Source of the DNA: Variovorax sp. MHTC-1
GTDB taxonomy: Bacteria > Pseudomonadota > Gammaproteobacteria > Burkholderiales > Burkholderiaceae_C
Direction: 5' to 3'
Assembly: GCF_003984645.1 (NCBI RefSeq)
Contig: NZ_RWKI01000014.1
Span: 49,966-113,965, forward strand
Length of the DNA stretch: 64,000 bases
Shown piece after piece: positions 1-8,858 of this stretch. Position numbers and translations under genes: made by a program. Under the pieces are notes generated by a model, which saw only the letters and a program-made list of their open reading frames with translations, was not told where the DNA came from and did no database searches. The stretch's first letter is position 1. Each line of letters opens with the position of its first letter.

Positions 1-144
1 CACGTAGCCCATCACAGGCAGCGTGGCCATCCAGCCGCGCGGTGCGAGCGCCAGGCCGACGAGGCCGTTGATCGCGATGAAAGTGACGTTGTTGGTCAGG
101 AACAAGCCCTGGCAAACGGCGAGCAGCCAGAGATTGCGCTTCAT
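1..144 (-). CDS. MFS transporter, N-terminal fragment (cut by window edge)
   Basis: Only the first 48 codons are inside the window. They start at an ATG 10 bp after the stop of the yidB-like gene. The peptide begins MKRNLWLLAVCQGLFLTNN and contains one hydrophobic segment followed by an LALAPRGW loop and the start of a second helix, as in the first two helices of major facilitator superfamily transporters. The substrate cannot be told. It is probably the last gene of the minus-strand run that starts at amgK. Confidence 0.6.
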   Translation of the reverse strand, partial: MKRNLWLLAVCQGLFLTNNVTFIAINGLVGLALAPRGWMATLPVMGYV

Positions 145-154
145 CGAGAAGTCT

Positions 155-634
155 TCAACCCTTTTGCAGCAGGCCGCTGAGCGAGGCCAGCAGGTCGTCC
201 CGGTTGCCGATGCCCTCGGCCGGCACCTGGCCCTTCGGCGTGAGCTGGTCGATCAGCGTGGGCAGCAGCGCGGCCAGCATCGGCAGCAGCGTCGCGGCAT
301 TGATGCCGAGTTTTTGCGCGATGCCTGAGATCACGTCGCTGCCAAGCACGTCCTGAAGCTGGCCGCCCGAGATCGGCGCGTTCTCGCCCTTGCCAACCCA
401 GGAGCCGATCACGTCGCCCATGCCGGCCTGCTCGAACTTCGAGACCAGGCCGCCCAGACCGCCCTGATCGCCGTTGTTGGCGAGCAGCCCGCCGAGCGCA
501 CCCGCGAGACCGCCGAGATCACCGAGTCCGCCGCCCATGCCGCCGAGGCTGCCGAGGCTGCCGAGGCTGCCCTCCTGGGCCTGTGGCTGGGTACCGCCGA
601 GCACCTGTCCGAGTACCGAATCGAGCAATCCCAT
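155..634 (-). CDS. YidB-like (DUF937) protein
   Basis: A 159-residue protein starting MGLLDSVLGQVLGG, a beginning typical of the YidB/DUF937 family, whose function is unknown. The N-terminal third is rich in Gly, Gln and Leu (repeated GSLGSLG, GLGDLGGL). The C-terminal part has the family segment in which an isolated helical bundle precedes LLPMLAALLPTLIDQLTPKG. There is no signal peptide. It sits 31 bp downstream of the M20 peptidase gene and 10 bp upstream of the MFS gene on the same strand, so co-transcription is likely. Confidence 0.8.
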   Translation of the reverse strand: MGLLDSVLGQVLGGTQPQAQEGSLGSLGSLGGMGGGLGDLGGLAGALGGLLANNGDQGGLGGLVSKFEQAGMGDVIGSWVGKGENAPISGGQLQDVLGSDVISGIAQKLGINAATLLPMLAALLPTLIDQLTPKGQVPAEGIGNRDDLLASLSGLLQKG

Positions 635-665
635 GTCGGGCTCCTGAAGTAATGGGGGAGATGGC

Positions 666-2024
666 CTACTTCGACCGCGGCGGACGCTTCGGCAGCAGGG
701 GCTCGCTCACGCCTTGCACGCCGACCAGCCCCAGCACGGTCAGCAGCGCATTCTGCGCGCCCTTCCATCCGTCTGTCACGTCGATCCATTCAGAGAGCGA
801 GTGAAAGCCGCCGGTCTTGCCGCCGCCGCCGATGATGATGGCTGGGATGCCGAGCGACATCGGCACGTTGGCGTCGGTGCTGGCGCCGGTCAGCAGGGTC
901 TTGTGGCCGAAGGCGCTGTTCGAGCGGATTGCCGCTTCGACGATCGGCGAATCCGAGGGCGTGCGCCCGCCCGGCCGGTCGCCGATCAGCTTGTTGGAAA
1001 CGCTCAGGGTGGTGACGTTCCAACGCTTGTTCTCTTCCGCCACCGCTTCCTCGATCGCAGCCAGCACCTTCTTCTCGGTGTCGAGCAGCGCGCCCATCTC
1101 GTCGGAGCGGATGTCGACCGCCATGCGCGCGTCGGGTGCAATGGTGTTGACCGAAGTTCCGCCGCCGACGGTGCCGACGGTGAAGGTGGTCTTCGGAAAG
1201 CTGGGCGTCTTGATCTCGGCGATCTTGGCGATCGCGCGGCCCATGCCGTGGATCGCGCTCGGCACCTGGCCGAAGGCGGCATAGCTGTGGCCGCCGGGTC
1301 CTTTGAAACTCACCTCGTAGCGATGGCTTGCGGTGCCGAGGACCAGCACGGTGCCGTCGGGCGCCGGCTCCACGCCCACCATGCCGTCGATGTCGAGGTG
1401 GTCCCGGAAAATGGCTTTCATGCCGCGCAGGTTGCCCAGCTCCTCTTCGCCGACGTTGCCGACGAAGAGCAGGTCACCCACGGTCTGCACCTTGTTGTCG
1501 TTGAGCACCTTGAGCCACGACAGGAGCACCGCGAGGCCACGCGTGTCGTCCGAGATGCCGGGCGCGTGGAGCTTGCCGTCGCGCTCCTTCACCTTGACAT
1601 CGGTGCCGGCGGGAAAGACTGTGTCGAGGTGGGCCGAGACCAGGAGCTTGGGACCGTTGCCCGTGCCCTTGCGCAGGCCCACCACATTGCCTTCGCTGTC
1701 GATCCGCGCATCCGAGAGCCCCAGCGCCCTCATGCGCGCGAGAAAGGCCTCGGCGCGCTTCTGCTCCTTGAAGGGCGGCGCTTCGATTTCGGTGAGCAGC
1801 TTGAGGTCCTCGATCGAGCGCTCATGGTCGGCCTTGACCGCATCGAGCAGCTGCTTGACGGCAGGCGCTGCCAGGAGCTGCACGTAGGCCTGGTCGACGG
1901 CCGGCTTCACCTGTGCGGGCGTCGGCGCCACGGCCGTTGCCTGCGCATGGACATTGCCCGCAGCGCAAAGGGCGGCGAGCACGACAGGCGCGAAGCGTGA
2001 CGGAACGAAATGGAGAGGAGACAT
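666..2024 (-). CDS. exported M20/M25/M40 family metallopeptidase
   Basis: A 452-residue secreted zinc peptidase or amidohydrolase of the M20 family. The start at 2024 gives a clean signal peptide (MSPLHFVPSRFAPVVLAALC, then cleavage after NVHA); upstream in-frame sequence belongs to the rsmE region. Metal-binding and catalytic landmarks are visible: SAHLDTVFPAG (His and Asp), GISDDTRG (bridging Asp), GNVGEEELGN (catalytic and ligand Glu), VGVEPA, and GFHSLSEW near the C-terminus (last His ligand). A dimerisation domain with SHRYEVSFKGPGGHSYA lies between the halves. The substrate is unknown; the family includes peptidase T and carboxypeptidase G2 types. It starts 47 bp after the rsmE stop. 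Confidence 0.85.
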   Translation of the reverse strand: MSPLHFVPSRFAPVVLAALCAAGNVHAQATAVAPTPAQVKPAVDQAYVQLLAAPAVKQLLDAVKADHERSIEDLKLLTEIEAPPFKEQKRAEAFLARMRALGLSDARIDSEGNVVGLRKGTGNGPKLLVSAHLDTVFPAGTDVKVKERDGKLHAPGISDDTRGLAVLLSWLKVLNDNKVQTVGDLLFVGNVGEEELGNLRGMKAIFRDHLDIDGMVGVEPAPDGTVLVLGTASHRYEVSFKGPGGHSYAAFGQVPSAIHGMGRAIAKIAEIKTPSFPKTTFTVGTVGGGTSVNTIAPDARMAVDIRSDEMGALLDTEKKVLAAIEEAVAEENKRWNVTTLSVSNKLIGDRPGGRTPSDSPIVEAAIRSNSAFGHKTLLTGASTDANVPMSLGIPAIIIGGGGKTGGFHSLSEWIDVTDGWKGAQNALLTVLGLVGVQGVSEPLLPKRPPRSK

Positions 2025-2071
2025 GCGTTGGGGGCCTTGGGCGCGATGGGATGGAAGAAAGAAGATTCTGG

Positions 2072-2806
2072 TCACTGGCCCGCAAGCAATGCGAGCGCCG
2101 CGAGGGCCGCCGTTTCGGCGCGCAGCACGCGCGGCCCGAGCGTGAGCGGCGCGAAGCCGCGCGCGATCGCGTCCTGCTCCTCGGCGGCGCTCAGGCCGCC
2201 CTCGGGGCCGCTCAGAACGCATGCGCCGCGAAGCGCGGTAGTCGACGCGCGCTCGCGGATCTCGCGCATGTTGCAGCTGCGCTCGGCCAGGCTCAGGACG
2301 AAGCGCTCCGCGTCGTCGATCGGCGGCGTATCGATCCAGCCGCCCAGGGCGCGCACGGGGTGGATCAGCGGCAAGCGGTTGCGGCCGCATTGTTCGCAGG
2401 CGGCGATGGCGATCGCTTCCCAGTGCGCACGCTTCTTGTCGGCGCGCTCGCCGGCGAGGCGCAACACGCCACGGGCGGTCATCAGCGGCTGGATGCTCGC
2501 CACGCCGAGTTCGGTGGCTTTCTCGACCAGCCAGTCCATGCGTTCGTTGGCCGGCATGCCGATCGCCAGGTGCACGGCGCGCGGCGCTTCTCGCTCGACG
2601 GCGAGGTGGTTCTCGACCTGGACCGTCACTTCGCTGCGGCCCATGCGCTCCACCTTGGCGGCGTACTCGCCGCCGTTGCCGTCGAACAGCGTCAGCTCAT
2701 CGCCCGGCTGCATGCGCAGCACCTGCACATGGCGCGCGGCGCCGGGCGGCAGCGCCAGCGCGCTGTGCGCGGCCAAGGCCATGGCGCAGTGGAAGCGCGG
2801 CGTCAC
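2072..2806 (-). CDS. rsmE: 16S rRNA m3U1498 methyltransferase RsmE
   Basis: A 244-residue SPOUT-class RNA methyltransferase that methylates N3 of U1498 in 16S rRNA using SAM. The N-terminal PUA-like domain (HVQVLRMQPGDELTLFDGNG) is followed by the knotted catalytic domain with ATELGVASIQPL, EQCGRN, CVLSGPEGGLSAAEE and LGPRVLRAETA, all family signatures. The start is a GTG whose last two bases lie inside the amgK stop (GTGA, 4-bp overlap 2803-2806), giving the expected length. An ATG nine codons in is an alternative but would trim the first strand. Confidence 0.93.
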   Translation of the reverse strand: MTPRFHCAMALAAHSALALPPGAARHVQVLRMQPGDELTLFDGNGGEYAAKVERMGRSEVTVQVENHLAVEREAPRAVHLAIGMPANERMDWLVEKATELGVASIQPLMTARGVLRLAGERADKKRAHWEAIAIAACEQCGRNRLPLIHPVRALGGWIDTPPIDDAERFVLSLAERSCNMREIRERASTTALRGACVLSGPEGGLSAAEEQDAIARGFAPLTLGPRVLRAETAALAALALLAGQ

Positions 2807-3897
2807 ATCCGCCCGTACGCAAAGCCGGTGGCGGCCTGCGTGCCTTCGACCTCGTCGATCACGCGCAACAGCGGCGTGAGTTCGCGATAGCGGCCGGCAG
2901 TCGCCCGGATGTAGGCAATGAAGCGTGGGGTGTCGGCCAGGTACCTCGGCTTGCCGTCGCGCAGCGTCAACCGCGCGAAGATGCCCGCCACCTTCAGATG
3001 GCGCTGCAGGCCCATCCACTCGACCGCGCGGTAGAAGGCGCCGAAGTCCTCGTCGACCGGCAGCCCGGCCTTGCGCGCCTGTTCCCAATACCGCACCGTG
3101 ACATCGAGGACGAAGTCCTCGTCCCAACTGAGGAAAGCATCGCGCGTCAGGCTCGCGATGTCGTAGGTGATCGGGCCATGGACCGCGTCCTGGAAATCCA
3201 GCACGCCCAGCGTCGGCCCGCCCGTGATCATCAGATTGCGCGGCATGAAGTCGCGATGCACGTAGACACGCGGTGCAGCCAGGTTGTTCTCGACGATCAG
3301 GTTGAAGCTGCGTTCGAGGCGCTCCTGCAGCCGGCCTTCCACGCGCACGCCGCGGTGCCGCGCGATGTACCACTCCGGAAAGAGCGCCAGCTCGCGCTCC
3401 AGCAGCGCTCGGTCGTAGGGCGGCAGCACGTCGGGCCTGGACGCCAGCTGCCAGCGGATCAGCGCATCCACCGCCTGGGCGTAGAGCGGCCGTGCCGCAT
3501 CCGCATCGGCCGGGTCGATCATCTCGAGCATGGTCTGCCGGCCGAGGTCGTCGAGCAGCAGGAAGCCCTGGGCCTCATCCCATTCGAGCACCTGCGGCGC
3601 GGTGAGGCCGGCCGCGCTCATCAGCTTGGCGACGTGCACGAAGGGGGCGCTGTTCTCCTGGGCAGGTGGCGCGTCCATCACGATCCGCGTCGGCGCGTCC
3701 TCGCTGGCGTCAATCCTGAAGTAGCGCCGGAAGCTCGCGTCGGCCGACGCGAGGCGCACGGTCGCGGGCAACAGCCGATGCCGCTCTGCGATGCGTTCGA
3801 GCCATTGCGCGAATGCCTTGGCGCGCTCCGGATCGCTCCAGCTGAATGGGTAGGAAGGCGTCGCGGCGCCGCTGGCCGGGGGCGGGGAAGCTGTCAT
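2803..3897 (-). CDS. amgK: N-acetylmuramate/N-acetylglucosamine 1-kinase AmgK
   Basis: A 364-residue kinase of the aminoglycoside phosphotransferase fold. AmgK phosphorylates the anomeric hydroxyl of MurNAc/GlcNAc in the anabolic peptidoglycan recycling route; MurU then makes UDP-MurNAc. Visible motifs are DASFRRYFRI near residue 50 (nucleotide-binding loop), VHRDFMPRNLM (catalytic Asp and Asn) and GVLDFQDAVHGPITYD (metal-binding Asp). It is divergent from lptD, as in Pseudomonas, but the expected partner murU is not next to it: it lies about 22 kb away at 25966-26706. The assignment comes from family motifs and the amgK/lptD neighbourhood. Confidence 0.85.
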   Translation of the reverse strand: MTASPPPASGAATPSYPFSWSDPERAKAFAQWLERIAERHRLLPATVRLASADASFRRYFRIDASEDAPTRIVMDAPPAQENSAPFVHVAKLMSAAGLTAPQVLEWDEAQGFLLLDDLGRQTMLEMIDPADADAARPLYAQAVDALIRWQLASRPDVLPPYDRALLERELALFPEWYIARHRGVRVEGRLQERLERSFNLIVENNLAAPRVYVHRDFMPRNLMITGGPTLGVLDFQDAVHGPITYDIASLTRDAFLSWDEDFVLDVTVRYWEQARKAGLPVDEDFGAFYRAVEWMGLQRHLKVAGIFARLTLRDGKPRYLADTPRFIAYIRATAGRYRELTPLLRVIDEVEGTQAATGFAYGRM

Positions 3898-3991
3898 GGA
3901 TAATCGATTCTACAAATCCGCCCGGCGCGGACCCCCGCAACCCGCCAGCCGCTGGCGCCATTCCCCCGAAGATTTTCTCCGTTCCGTACCG

Positions 3992-6382
3992 ATGCCTGAC
4001 CTGACCCGAGCCGCCTGGCGCCGGTGCCGCCCGCCCTTGCCGCTGGCCGTGCTGTCGCTTGCACTGCTTCAAGCGCACAGCGCGTCGGCACAGGACGCCG
4101 GTGCGGACGCGCCGCTCACGCTCAAGCGCACGCCGCAACTCGTCGAGACCATCCCGCAGGCGCAGCGGGGCCAATTGCCGAGCTTTGTCGACGGCGACCG
4201 CATTTCAGGGCGGCCCGACCTCGAAACGGTGGTCGAGGGCAATGCGTCGCTGCGCCGCGGCGAGATCGTGATCCATGCCGACCGGCTCGAGTACTACCAG
4301 CCCGACGACCTCGCCAAGGCGCGCGGCAACGTCCGCATCAACCAGGCCGGCAACGTCTACGAAGGGCCCGAGCTGGAGCTCAAGCTCGAGACCTTCGAAG
4401 GCTTTTTCAACAACGTGCGCTACCGCTTCCTGGCGACGGGCGGGGGAGGCGATGCCGAGCGTATCGACTTCGTCGACAGCAATGTCTCGGTCGCCCGCCG
4501 CGCAACTTACACCACCTGCCGGCGCGAGGACTATCCCGGCTGGATGCCTGCCTGGCTTTTGAGCGCCGCGACCCTCACCACCGACACCGAAGAGAACGTC
4601 GGCGTTGCCACCGATGCGCGCTTGAGCTTCATGGGCGTCAGCACGCCGCCCTTTCCGTCGCTGAGCTTTCCGCTCGGCAACGACCGCAAGAGCGGCTTCC
4701 TGCCACCGACCATCGGCATCGACAGCGTGAACGGTGTCGATATCACCGCGCCGTACTACTGGAATATCGCGCCCAACCGCGACGCGACCTTCTATCCGAA
4801 CGTGATGAGCAAGCGCGGCCTGAACCTCGGCACCGAGTTCCGCTACCTCGAAGAGACGTACAGCGGCGAGGCCCGCATCGACTACATGCCGACCGACACC
4901 CTGCGCAACCGCGAGCGCTGGGGCATCTGGACGCACCACCAGCAGGCCTTCGATGCCAAGTCCTACGGCCTGGACTCGCTGGGCGCCACGATCAACTTCA
5001 ACCGGGTCAGCGACGACGACTACTGGCGCGACTTCACCCGCACGCCCTCGCTGACGCAGCGGCTGTTGTCCAACGACGCTGCGCTCAACTGGAGCAAGGG
5101 CGACTGGAGCGGCGCCGTGCGCACGTTGAGCTACCAGACGCTGCAGTACGCGCCTTCGCCGATCCTTCCGCCCTACGACCGGCTGCCGCAGATCACCGCC
5201 AACTACAACAAGTACGACTGGCACGGTTTCGATTTCTCGCTCAACACCGACTACACGCGTTTCCGCGGCGACCCGGTGCAGCAGCGGCAGCCCAACGGCG
5301 AGCGGGCCTTTGCGCTGGCGTCGCTGAGCCGGCCCTTCCTAACGCCTGGCACCTTCGTCATCCCGAAGGTGCAGCTGCATACGACTTCCTACCAGTTTGA
5401 GGCGCCGCTCGCCAACGGCGCAAGCTCGGCCAGCAGGACGGTGCCGACCTTCAGCCTCGACAGCGGCATGATCTTCGAGCGCGACGCCAACTTCTTCGGC
5501 CGCGCGTTCCGCCAGACGCTGGAGCCGCGCGCGTTCTACGTCTATACGCCCTATCGCGATCAGAGCCTGCTGCCGAACTACGACTCGGCGTCCAACGACT
5601 TCAACTTCGCGACCGTCTACACGGAGAACGCGTTCTCCGGCAACGACCGTATTTCTGACAGCAACCTGCTCACGCTGGGCGTGACGACGCGCCTGATCGA
5701 CCCCGAAAGCGGCGCCGAGGCCGCGCGCTTCGGCATTGCCCAGCGCCTGCGCTTCAGCGACCAGCGCGTCACGCTGCCCAACACCACCGCGGTGACCGAC
5801 CGGCTCAGCGACGTGCTGCTCGGTGCCCAGATCAACTGGACGCCGAAATGGAGCGTGGACACCACGCTGCAATACAACCCCGACGACCAGAAGTCGACCC
5901 GAACGGCGATCAGCGCGCGCTACAACCCCGGCTCGTACCGCAACATCAGCGCGGCCTACCGCTACCAGGCCAACAGCACGCCGATGGCCGCTGACGGGAA
6001 CAAGTCGATCGACGTGAGCTGGCAATGGCCGCTGAACGACCTGTGGGGCGACAAGGGCCAGGACCTCGGCCCGGGCAAAGGCCAGGGCGGCGGGCGCTGG
6101 TACGCCGTCGGCCGTCTCAACTACAGTCTGCAGGATCGCAAGCTCACCGATGGCGTGCTCGGCTTCGAATACGACGGCTGCTGCTGGATCGGACGCGTGG
6201 TGCTGGAACGCATCAGTACTGGCCAAGTCACGGCCGCGACGCGCATCATGTTCCAACTCGAGTTCGTCGGATTTGCCGCCATCGGTTCGAGCCCGAAGCG
6301 CACGCTGACACAGAACATCCAGCGCTACCAGCCCCTGCGTCAACCGGTGGCCGCACCGAGCCGCTTCACCAATTACGACTGA
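3992..6382 (+). CDS. lptD: LPS-assembly protein LptD
   Basis: A 796-residue outer-membrane beta-barrel that, with LptE, inserts lipopolysaccharide into the outer leaflet. The chosen ATG (3992) gives a signal peptide ending HSASAQD; the frame stays open upstream to 3896 but that stretch overlaps the divergent amgK start. The N-terminal OstA/LptA-like jellyroll spans about residues 65-190 (GEIVIHADRLEYYQPDDLAKARGNVRI), followed by a long aromatic-rich barrel with alternating strands. The conserved adjacent cysteines appear near the C-terminus (YDGCCWIGRVVLERIS), and one partner Cys in ATYTTCRRED. First gene of lptD-surA-rsmA. Confidence 0.96.
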   Translation: MPDLTRAAWRRCRPPLPLAVLSLALLQAHSASAQDAGADAPLTLKRTPQLVETIPQAQRGQLPSFVDGDRISGRPDLETVVEGNASLRRGEIVIHADRLEYYQPDDLAKARGNVRINQAGNVYEGPELELKLETFEGFFNNVRYRFLATGGGGDAERIDFVDSNVSVARRATYTTCRREDYPGWMPAWLLSAATLTTDTEENVGVATDARLSFMGVSTPPFPSLSFPLGNDRKSGFLPPTIGIDSVNGVDITAPYYWNIAPNRDATFYPNVMSKRGLNLGTEFRYLEETYSGEARIDYMPTDTLRNRERWGIWTHHQQAFDAKSYGLDSLGATINFNRVSDDDYWRDFTRTPSLTQRLLSNDAALNWSKGDWSGAVRTLSYQTLQYAPSPILPPYDRLPQITANYNKYDWHGFDFSLNTDYTRFRGDPVQQRQPNGERAFALASLSRPFLTPGTFVIPKVQLHTTSYQFEAPLANGASSASRTVPTFSLDSGMIFERDANFFGRAFRQTLEPRAFYVYTPYRDQSLLPNYDSASNDFNFATVYTENAFSGNDRISDSNLLTLGVTTRLIDPESGAEAARFGIAQRLRFSDQRVTLPNTTAVTDRLSDVLLGAQINWTPKWSVDTTLQYNPDDQKSTRTAISARYNPGSYRNISAAYRYQANSTPMAADGNKSIDVSWQWPLNDLWGDKGQDLGPGKGQGGGRWYAVGRLNYSLQDRKLTDGVLGFEYDGCCWIGRVVLERISTGQVTAATRIMFQLEFVGFAAIGSSPKRTLTQNIQRYQPLRQPVAAPSRFTNYD

Positions 6383-6393
6383 GCTTCTTCGCC

Positions 6394-7806
6394 ATGAACC
6401 ACATCCGCTCCATCCTCACCCTGGCGTGCCTCGCAACGCTGGCCGCGGCGGCCGGCGCGCAGGGGCAAGGGCCGCGCTCCGGCACCGGCCTTGGCATCAC
6501 GGACATCATGCGCGCGGGCCCGCGCCTCGCACCGGTGCCTGCCGCACCGCGCGCCACCCCCCCGGCCGCGCCGGTGCAGCGCTCGGCCGAATACATCGTG
6601 GCGCTGGTCAATTCGGAGCCCATCACCAACACCGAGGTGCAGACGCGAGTCGAGCGCATCCTGAGGGAAAACGCCGAGGCGCAGCGCGTGCCGCGCGCCG
6701 AGCTCACGCGCCTGGTGCTCGAACGGCTCATCGCCGAACGCGCCCAGCTGCAACAGGCCAAGGAAGCCGGGATCAAGGTCGACGAACTCGCGATCGACCA
6801 GGCCGAGCAGACGGTGGCGCGCCAGAACCAGATGAGCCTGCCCGAGCTGCGCAGCCGCGTCGCGGCCGAGGGCATCTCGCCGCAGGCCTTCCGCAACGAC
6901 CTGCGCGACCAGCTCCTGCTGACGCGCCTGCGCGACCGTGAGGTCGAGGCCAAGGTCAAGGTCAGCGATATCGAGGTCGACCAGTTCATTCGCGACCAGC
7001 GGACCTCACCCAATGCAGCGACGCAGAACATCAATATCGCGCAGGTGCTGATCGCCGTGCCCGAGAGCGCGAGCGACGCGCAAGTCGCTTCGCTGCAGCA
7101 GCGCGCCCAGGGCGTCGCCCAGCGTGCCCGTGCCGGAGAGGATTTCGCCAAGCTTGCGCAGGAATTCTCGGACTCGCCGGATCGCGCCAATGGCGGCGCG
7201 CTGGGCATGCGCAGTGCCGACCGCTATCCGACCCTGTTCGTCGACGCGACGCAATCGACGGCGGTCAACGGAATCGCGGGGCCGGTCCGCTCGGGCGCCG
7301 GCTTCCACGTGCTCAAGGTGCTGGCCAAGAGCCAGCCTGGCGCGGACGATGCGGTCGTGACGCAGACGCAGGTGCGCCATATCCTGCTGCGCAGCGATGC
7401 CAAGCGCAGCACGGCGCAAGCCGTCGCCCAGTTGGCCGAGTTCAAGGAACGGATCCAGAAGGGCACCGCCGACTTCGCCGGCCTGGCACGGGACAACTCG
7501 CAGGATGCCAGCGCCAAGGAGGGCGGCGACCTGGGCTGGTCGCGCCCCGGCCAGTTCGTGCCCGAGTTCGAAGAGGCGATGAACCGGCTGGCGCCGGGCC
7601 AGCTCAGCGATCCTGTCGTTTCGCGCTTCGGCGTACACCTGATCCAGGTGGTCGCCCGGCGCGACGCCAAGCTGAGCCAGGCCGAACAGCGCGAAGCCGC
7701 TCGGGCCGTGCTGCGCGAGAAGAAGGTCGAGGAGGCCTTCGAAACCTGGGCGCAGGAAATTCGGGCGCGGGCCTACGTCGAGTACCGCGAACCGCCTCAA
7801 TCCTGA
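6394..7806 (+). CDS. surA: periplasmic chaperone/peptidyl-prolyl isomerase SurA
   Basis: A 470-residue periplasmic chaperone for outer-membrane proteins. It has a signal peptide (MNHIRSILTLACLATLAAAA), a Pro-rich linker, an N-terminal SurA domain starting IVALVNSEPITNTEV, and two parvulin PPIase domains (about residues 205-305, with NINIAQVLIAVPE and ALGMRSADRYP; and about 320-415, with VRHILLRSD and GDLGWSRPGQFVPEFE), then a C-terminal helix. It starts 11 bp after the lptD stop, the conserved arrangement that couples LPS and barrel-protein assembly. Confidence 0.95.
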   Translation: MNHIRSILTLACLATLAAAAGAQGQGPRSGTGLGITDIMRAGPRLAPVPAAPRATPPAAPVQRSAEYIVALVNSEPITNTEVQTRVERILRENAEAQRVPRAELTRLVLERLIAERAQLQQAKEAGIKVDELAIDQAEQTVARQNQMSLPELRSRVAAEGISPQAFRNDLRDQLLLTRLRDREVEAKVKVSDIEVDQFIRDQRTSPNAATQNINIAQVLIAVPESASDAQVASLQQRAQGVAQRARAGEDFAKLAQEFSDSPDRANGGALGMRSADRYPTLFVDATQSTAVNGIAGPVRSGAGFHVLKVLAKSQPGADDAVVTQTQVRHILLRSDAKRSTAQAVAQLAEFKERIQKGTADFAGLARDNSQDASAKEGGDLGWSRPGQFVPEFEEAMNRLAPGQLSDPVVSRFGVHLIQVVARRDAKLSQAEQREAARAVLREKKVEEAFETWAQEIRARAYVEYREPPQS

Positions 7807-7817
7807 AACGCCGCGCG

Positions 7818-8591
7818 GTGAAACACATCGCGCGCAAGCGCTTCGGGCAGCACTTTCTGTCTGACGCCGGCATCATCGATGCGATCGTGCGCGAGATCGC
7901 GCCCCAGCCGGGCGATGCCATGGTCGAGATCGGGCCGGGCCTCGCGGCGCTGACGCAGCCGTTGGTGGAGCGCCTGGGGCGGCTCACGGTGATCGAACTC
8001 GACCGCGATCTGGCGCAGCGGCTGCGCGCCCACGGCCAGCTCGAGGTGATCGAGTCCGACGTTCTGAAGGTGGACTTTGCCGCGCTGGCCGCCAGGCTGG
8101 TCGCAGCCCCTGCAACGGCTCTGCGCGTGGTCGGCAATCTGCCCTACAACATCTCGACGCCGATCCTGTTCCATCTGCTGGGCTCTGCGCACTTGATCGC
8201 CGACCAGCATTTCATGCTGCAGAAGGAAGTCATCGACCGCATGGTCGCGAAACCGGCCACCTCGGACTACAGCCGCCTGAGCGTGATGCTGCAATGGCGT
8301 TATGCGATGGACAACGTGCTGTTCGTGCCGCCGGAGAGCTTCGAGCCGCCGCCGCGCGTCGACAGCGCGGTGGTTCGCATGGTGCCCTTCGCGGCGCCGC
8401 CGCAGGTCGACGCAGCGCGGCTCGGCGAGATCGTCCAGGTCGCGTTCAGCCAGCGCCGCAAGCTGCTGCGCCACACCTTGGGCAGGTGGCTGGAGCAGCA
8501 CGGTTTTGCGGGAACCTTCGACACGCAGCGCCGCGCCGAGGAGGTGCCGGTTGCGGAGTACCTTGCGCTCGCACAGGCCGTCCCGCCATGA
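7818..8591 (+). CDS. rsmA: 16S rRNA m6(2)A1518/A1519 dimethyltransferase RsmA
   Basis: A 257-residue KsgA-type SAM-dependent enzyme that dimethylates two adjacent adenines in helix 45 of 16S rRNA. Motifs: KRFGQHFLSD at the N-terminus, VEIGPGLAALTQPL (SAM motif I), IELDRD (motif II), VVGNLPYNISTPILF (NLPY catalytic motif IV), and LPPESFEPPPRVDSAVV-type C-terminal sequence. The start is GTG, 11 bp after surA. pdxA, which lies between surA and rsmA in enterics, is absent here. The stop codon sits directly against a strong terminator. Confidence 0.95.
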   Translation: MKHIARKRFGQHFLSDAGIIDAIVREIAPQPGDAMVEIGPGLAALTQPLVERLGRLTVIELDRDLAQRLRAHGQLEVIESDVLKVDFAALAARLVAAPATALRVVGNLPYNISTPILFHLLGSAHLIADQHFMLQKEVIDRMVAKPATSDYSRLSVMLQWRYAMDNVLFVPPESFEPPPRVDSAVVRMVPFAAPPQVDAARLGEIVQVAFSQRRKLLRHTLGRWLEQHGFAGTFDTQRRAEEVPVAEYLALAQAVPP

Positions 8592-8620
8592 AAAAAGCCC
8601 GTCCGGAGACGGGCTTTTTT
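8591..8620 (+). terminator. rho-independent terminator after rsmA (bidirectional)
   Basis: A perfect hairpin with arms AAAAAAGCCCGTC and GACGGGCTTTTTT around a CGGA loop. The T-run on the plus strand and the A-run on the left arm mean it can stop transcription from either side: the lptD-surA-rsmA operon and the minus-strand barstar region. Confidence 0.93.
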
Positions 8621-8636
8621 CTTCAGCGTGCTGCCG

Positions 8637-8858
8637 TCACGCCGCGGCGAGCCAGTAACCGGCATTGAAGGGGCTGCTCATGCGCAGCGCCAGCGGCGAG
8701 ACGTCGACCAGTTTGTCGGTCGGCATCTTTTCGGCGGCCGGGTCGGTGGGTGGGAGATCGATGCCGGAAACCGGAGCGGCAGCGTTCTGTTGAGCCTCGT
8801 TCGCCCGTTCTGCTTGGCTGGTGTGTGCAGAACGGGCTACAGAAAAGAATAGAAGCAC
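8637..8858 (-). CDS. possible small hypothetical protein
   Basis: A 73-codon open frame downstream of the barstar-like gene, overlapping its last 22 bp. The C-terminal half (IDLPPTDPAAEKMPTDKLVDVS, ending NAGYWLAAA) looks protein-like, with GC-rich third positions, but the N-terminus (MLLFFSVARSAHTSQ) has no clear signal and no ribosome-binding site is obvious. A shorter start at the internal MPTDKLV is also possible. I do not recognise a family, and it could be non-coding spacer before the terminator. Confidence 0.3.
   Translation of the reverse strand: MLLFFSVARSAHTSQAERANEAQQNAAAPVSGIDLPPTDPAAEKMPTDKLVDVSPLALRMSSPFNAGYWLAAA

Noticed and set aside
3896..3991. Upstream in-frame extension of lptD
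   Set aside because: It overlaps the divergent amgK start and lacks signal-peptide features; ATG 3992 gives a normal signal.
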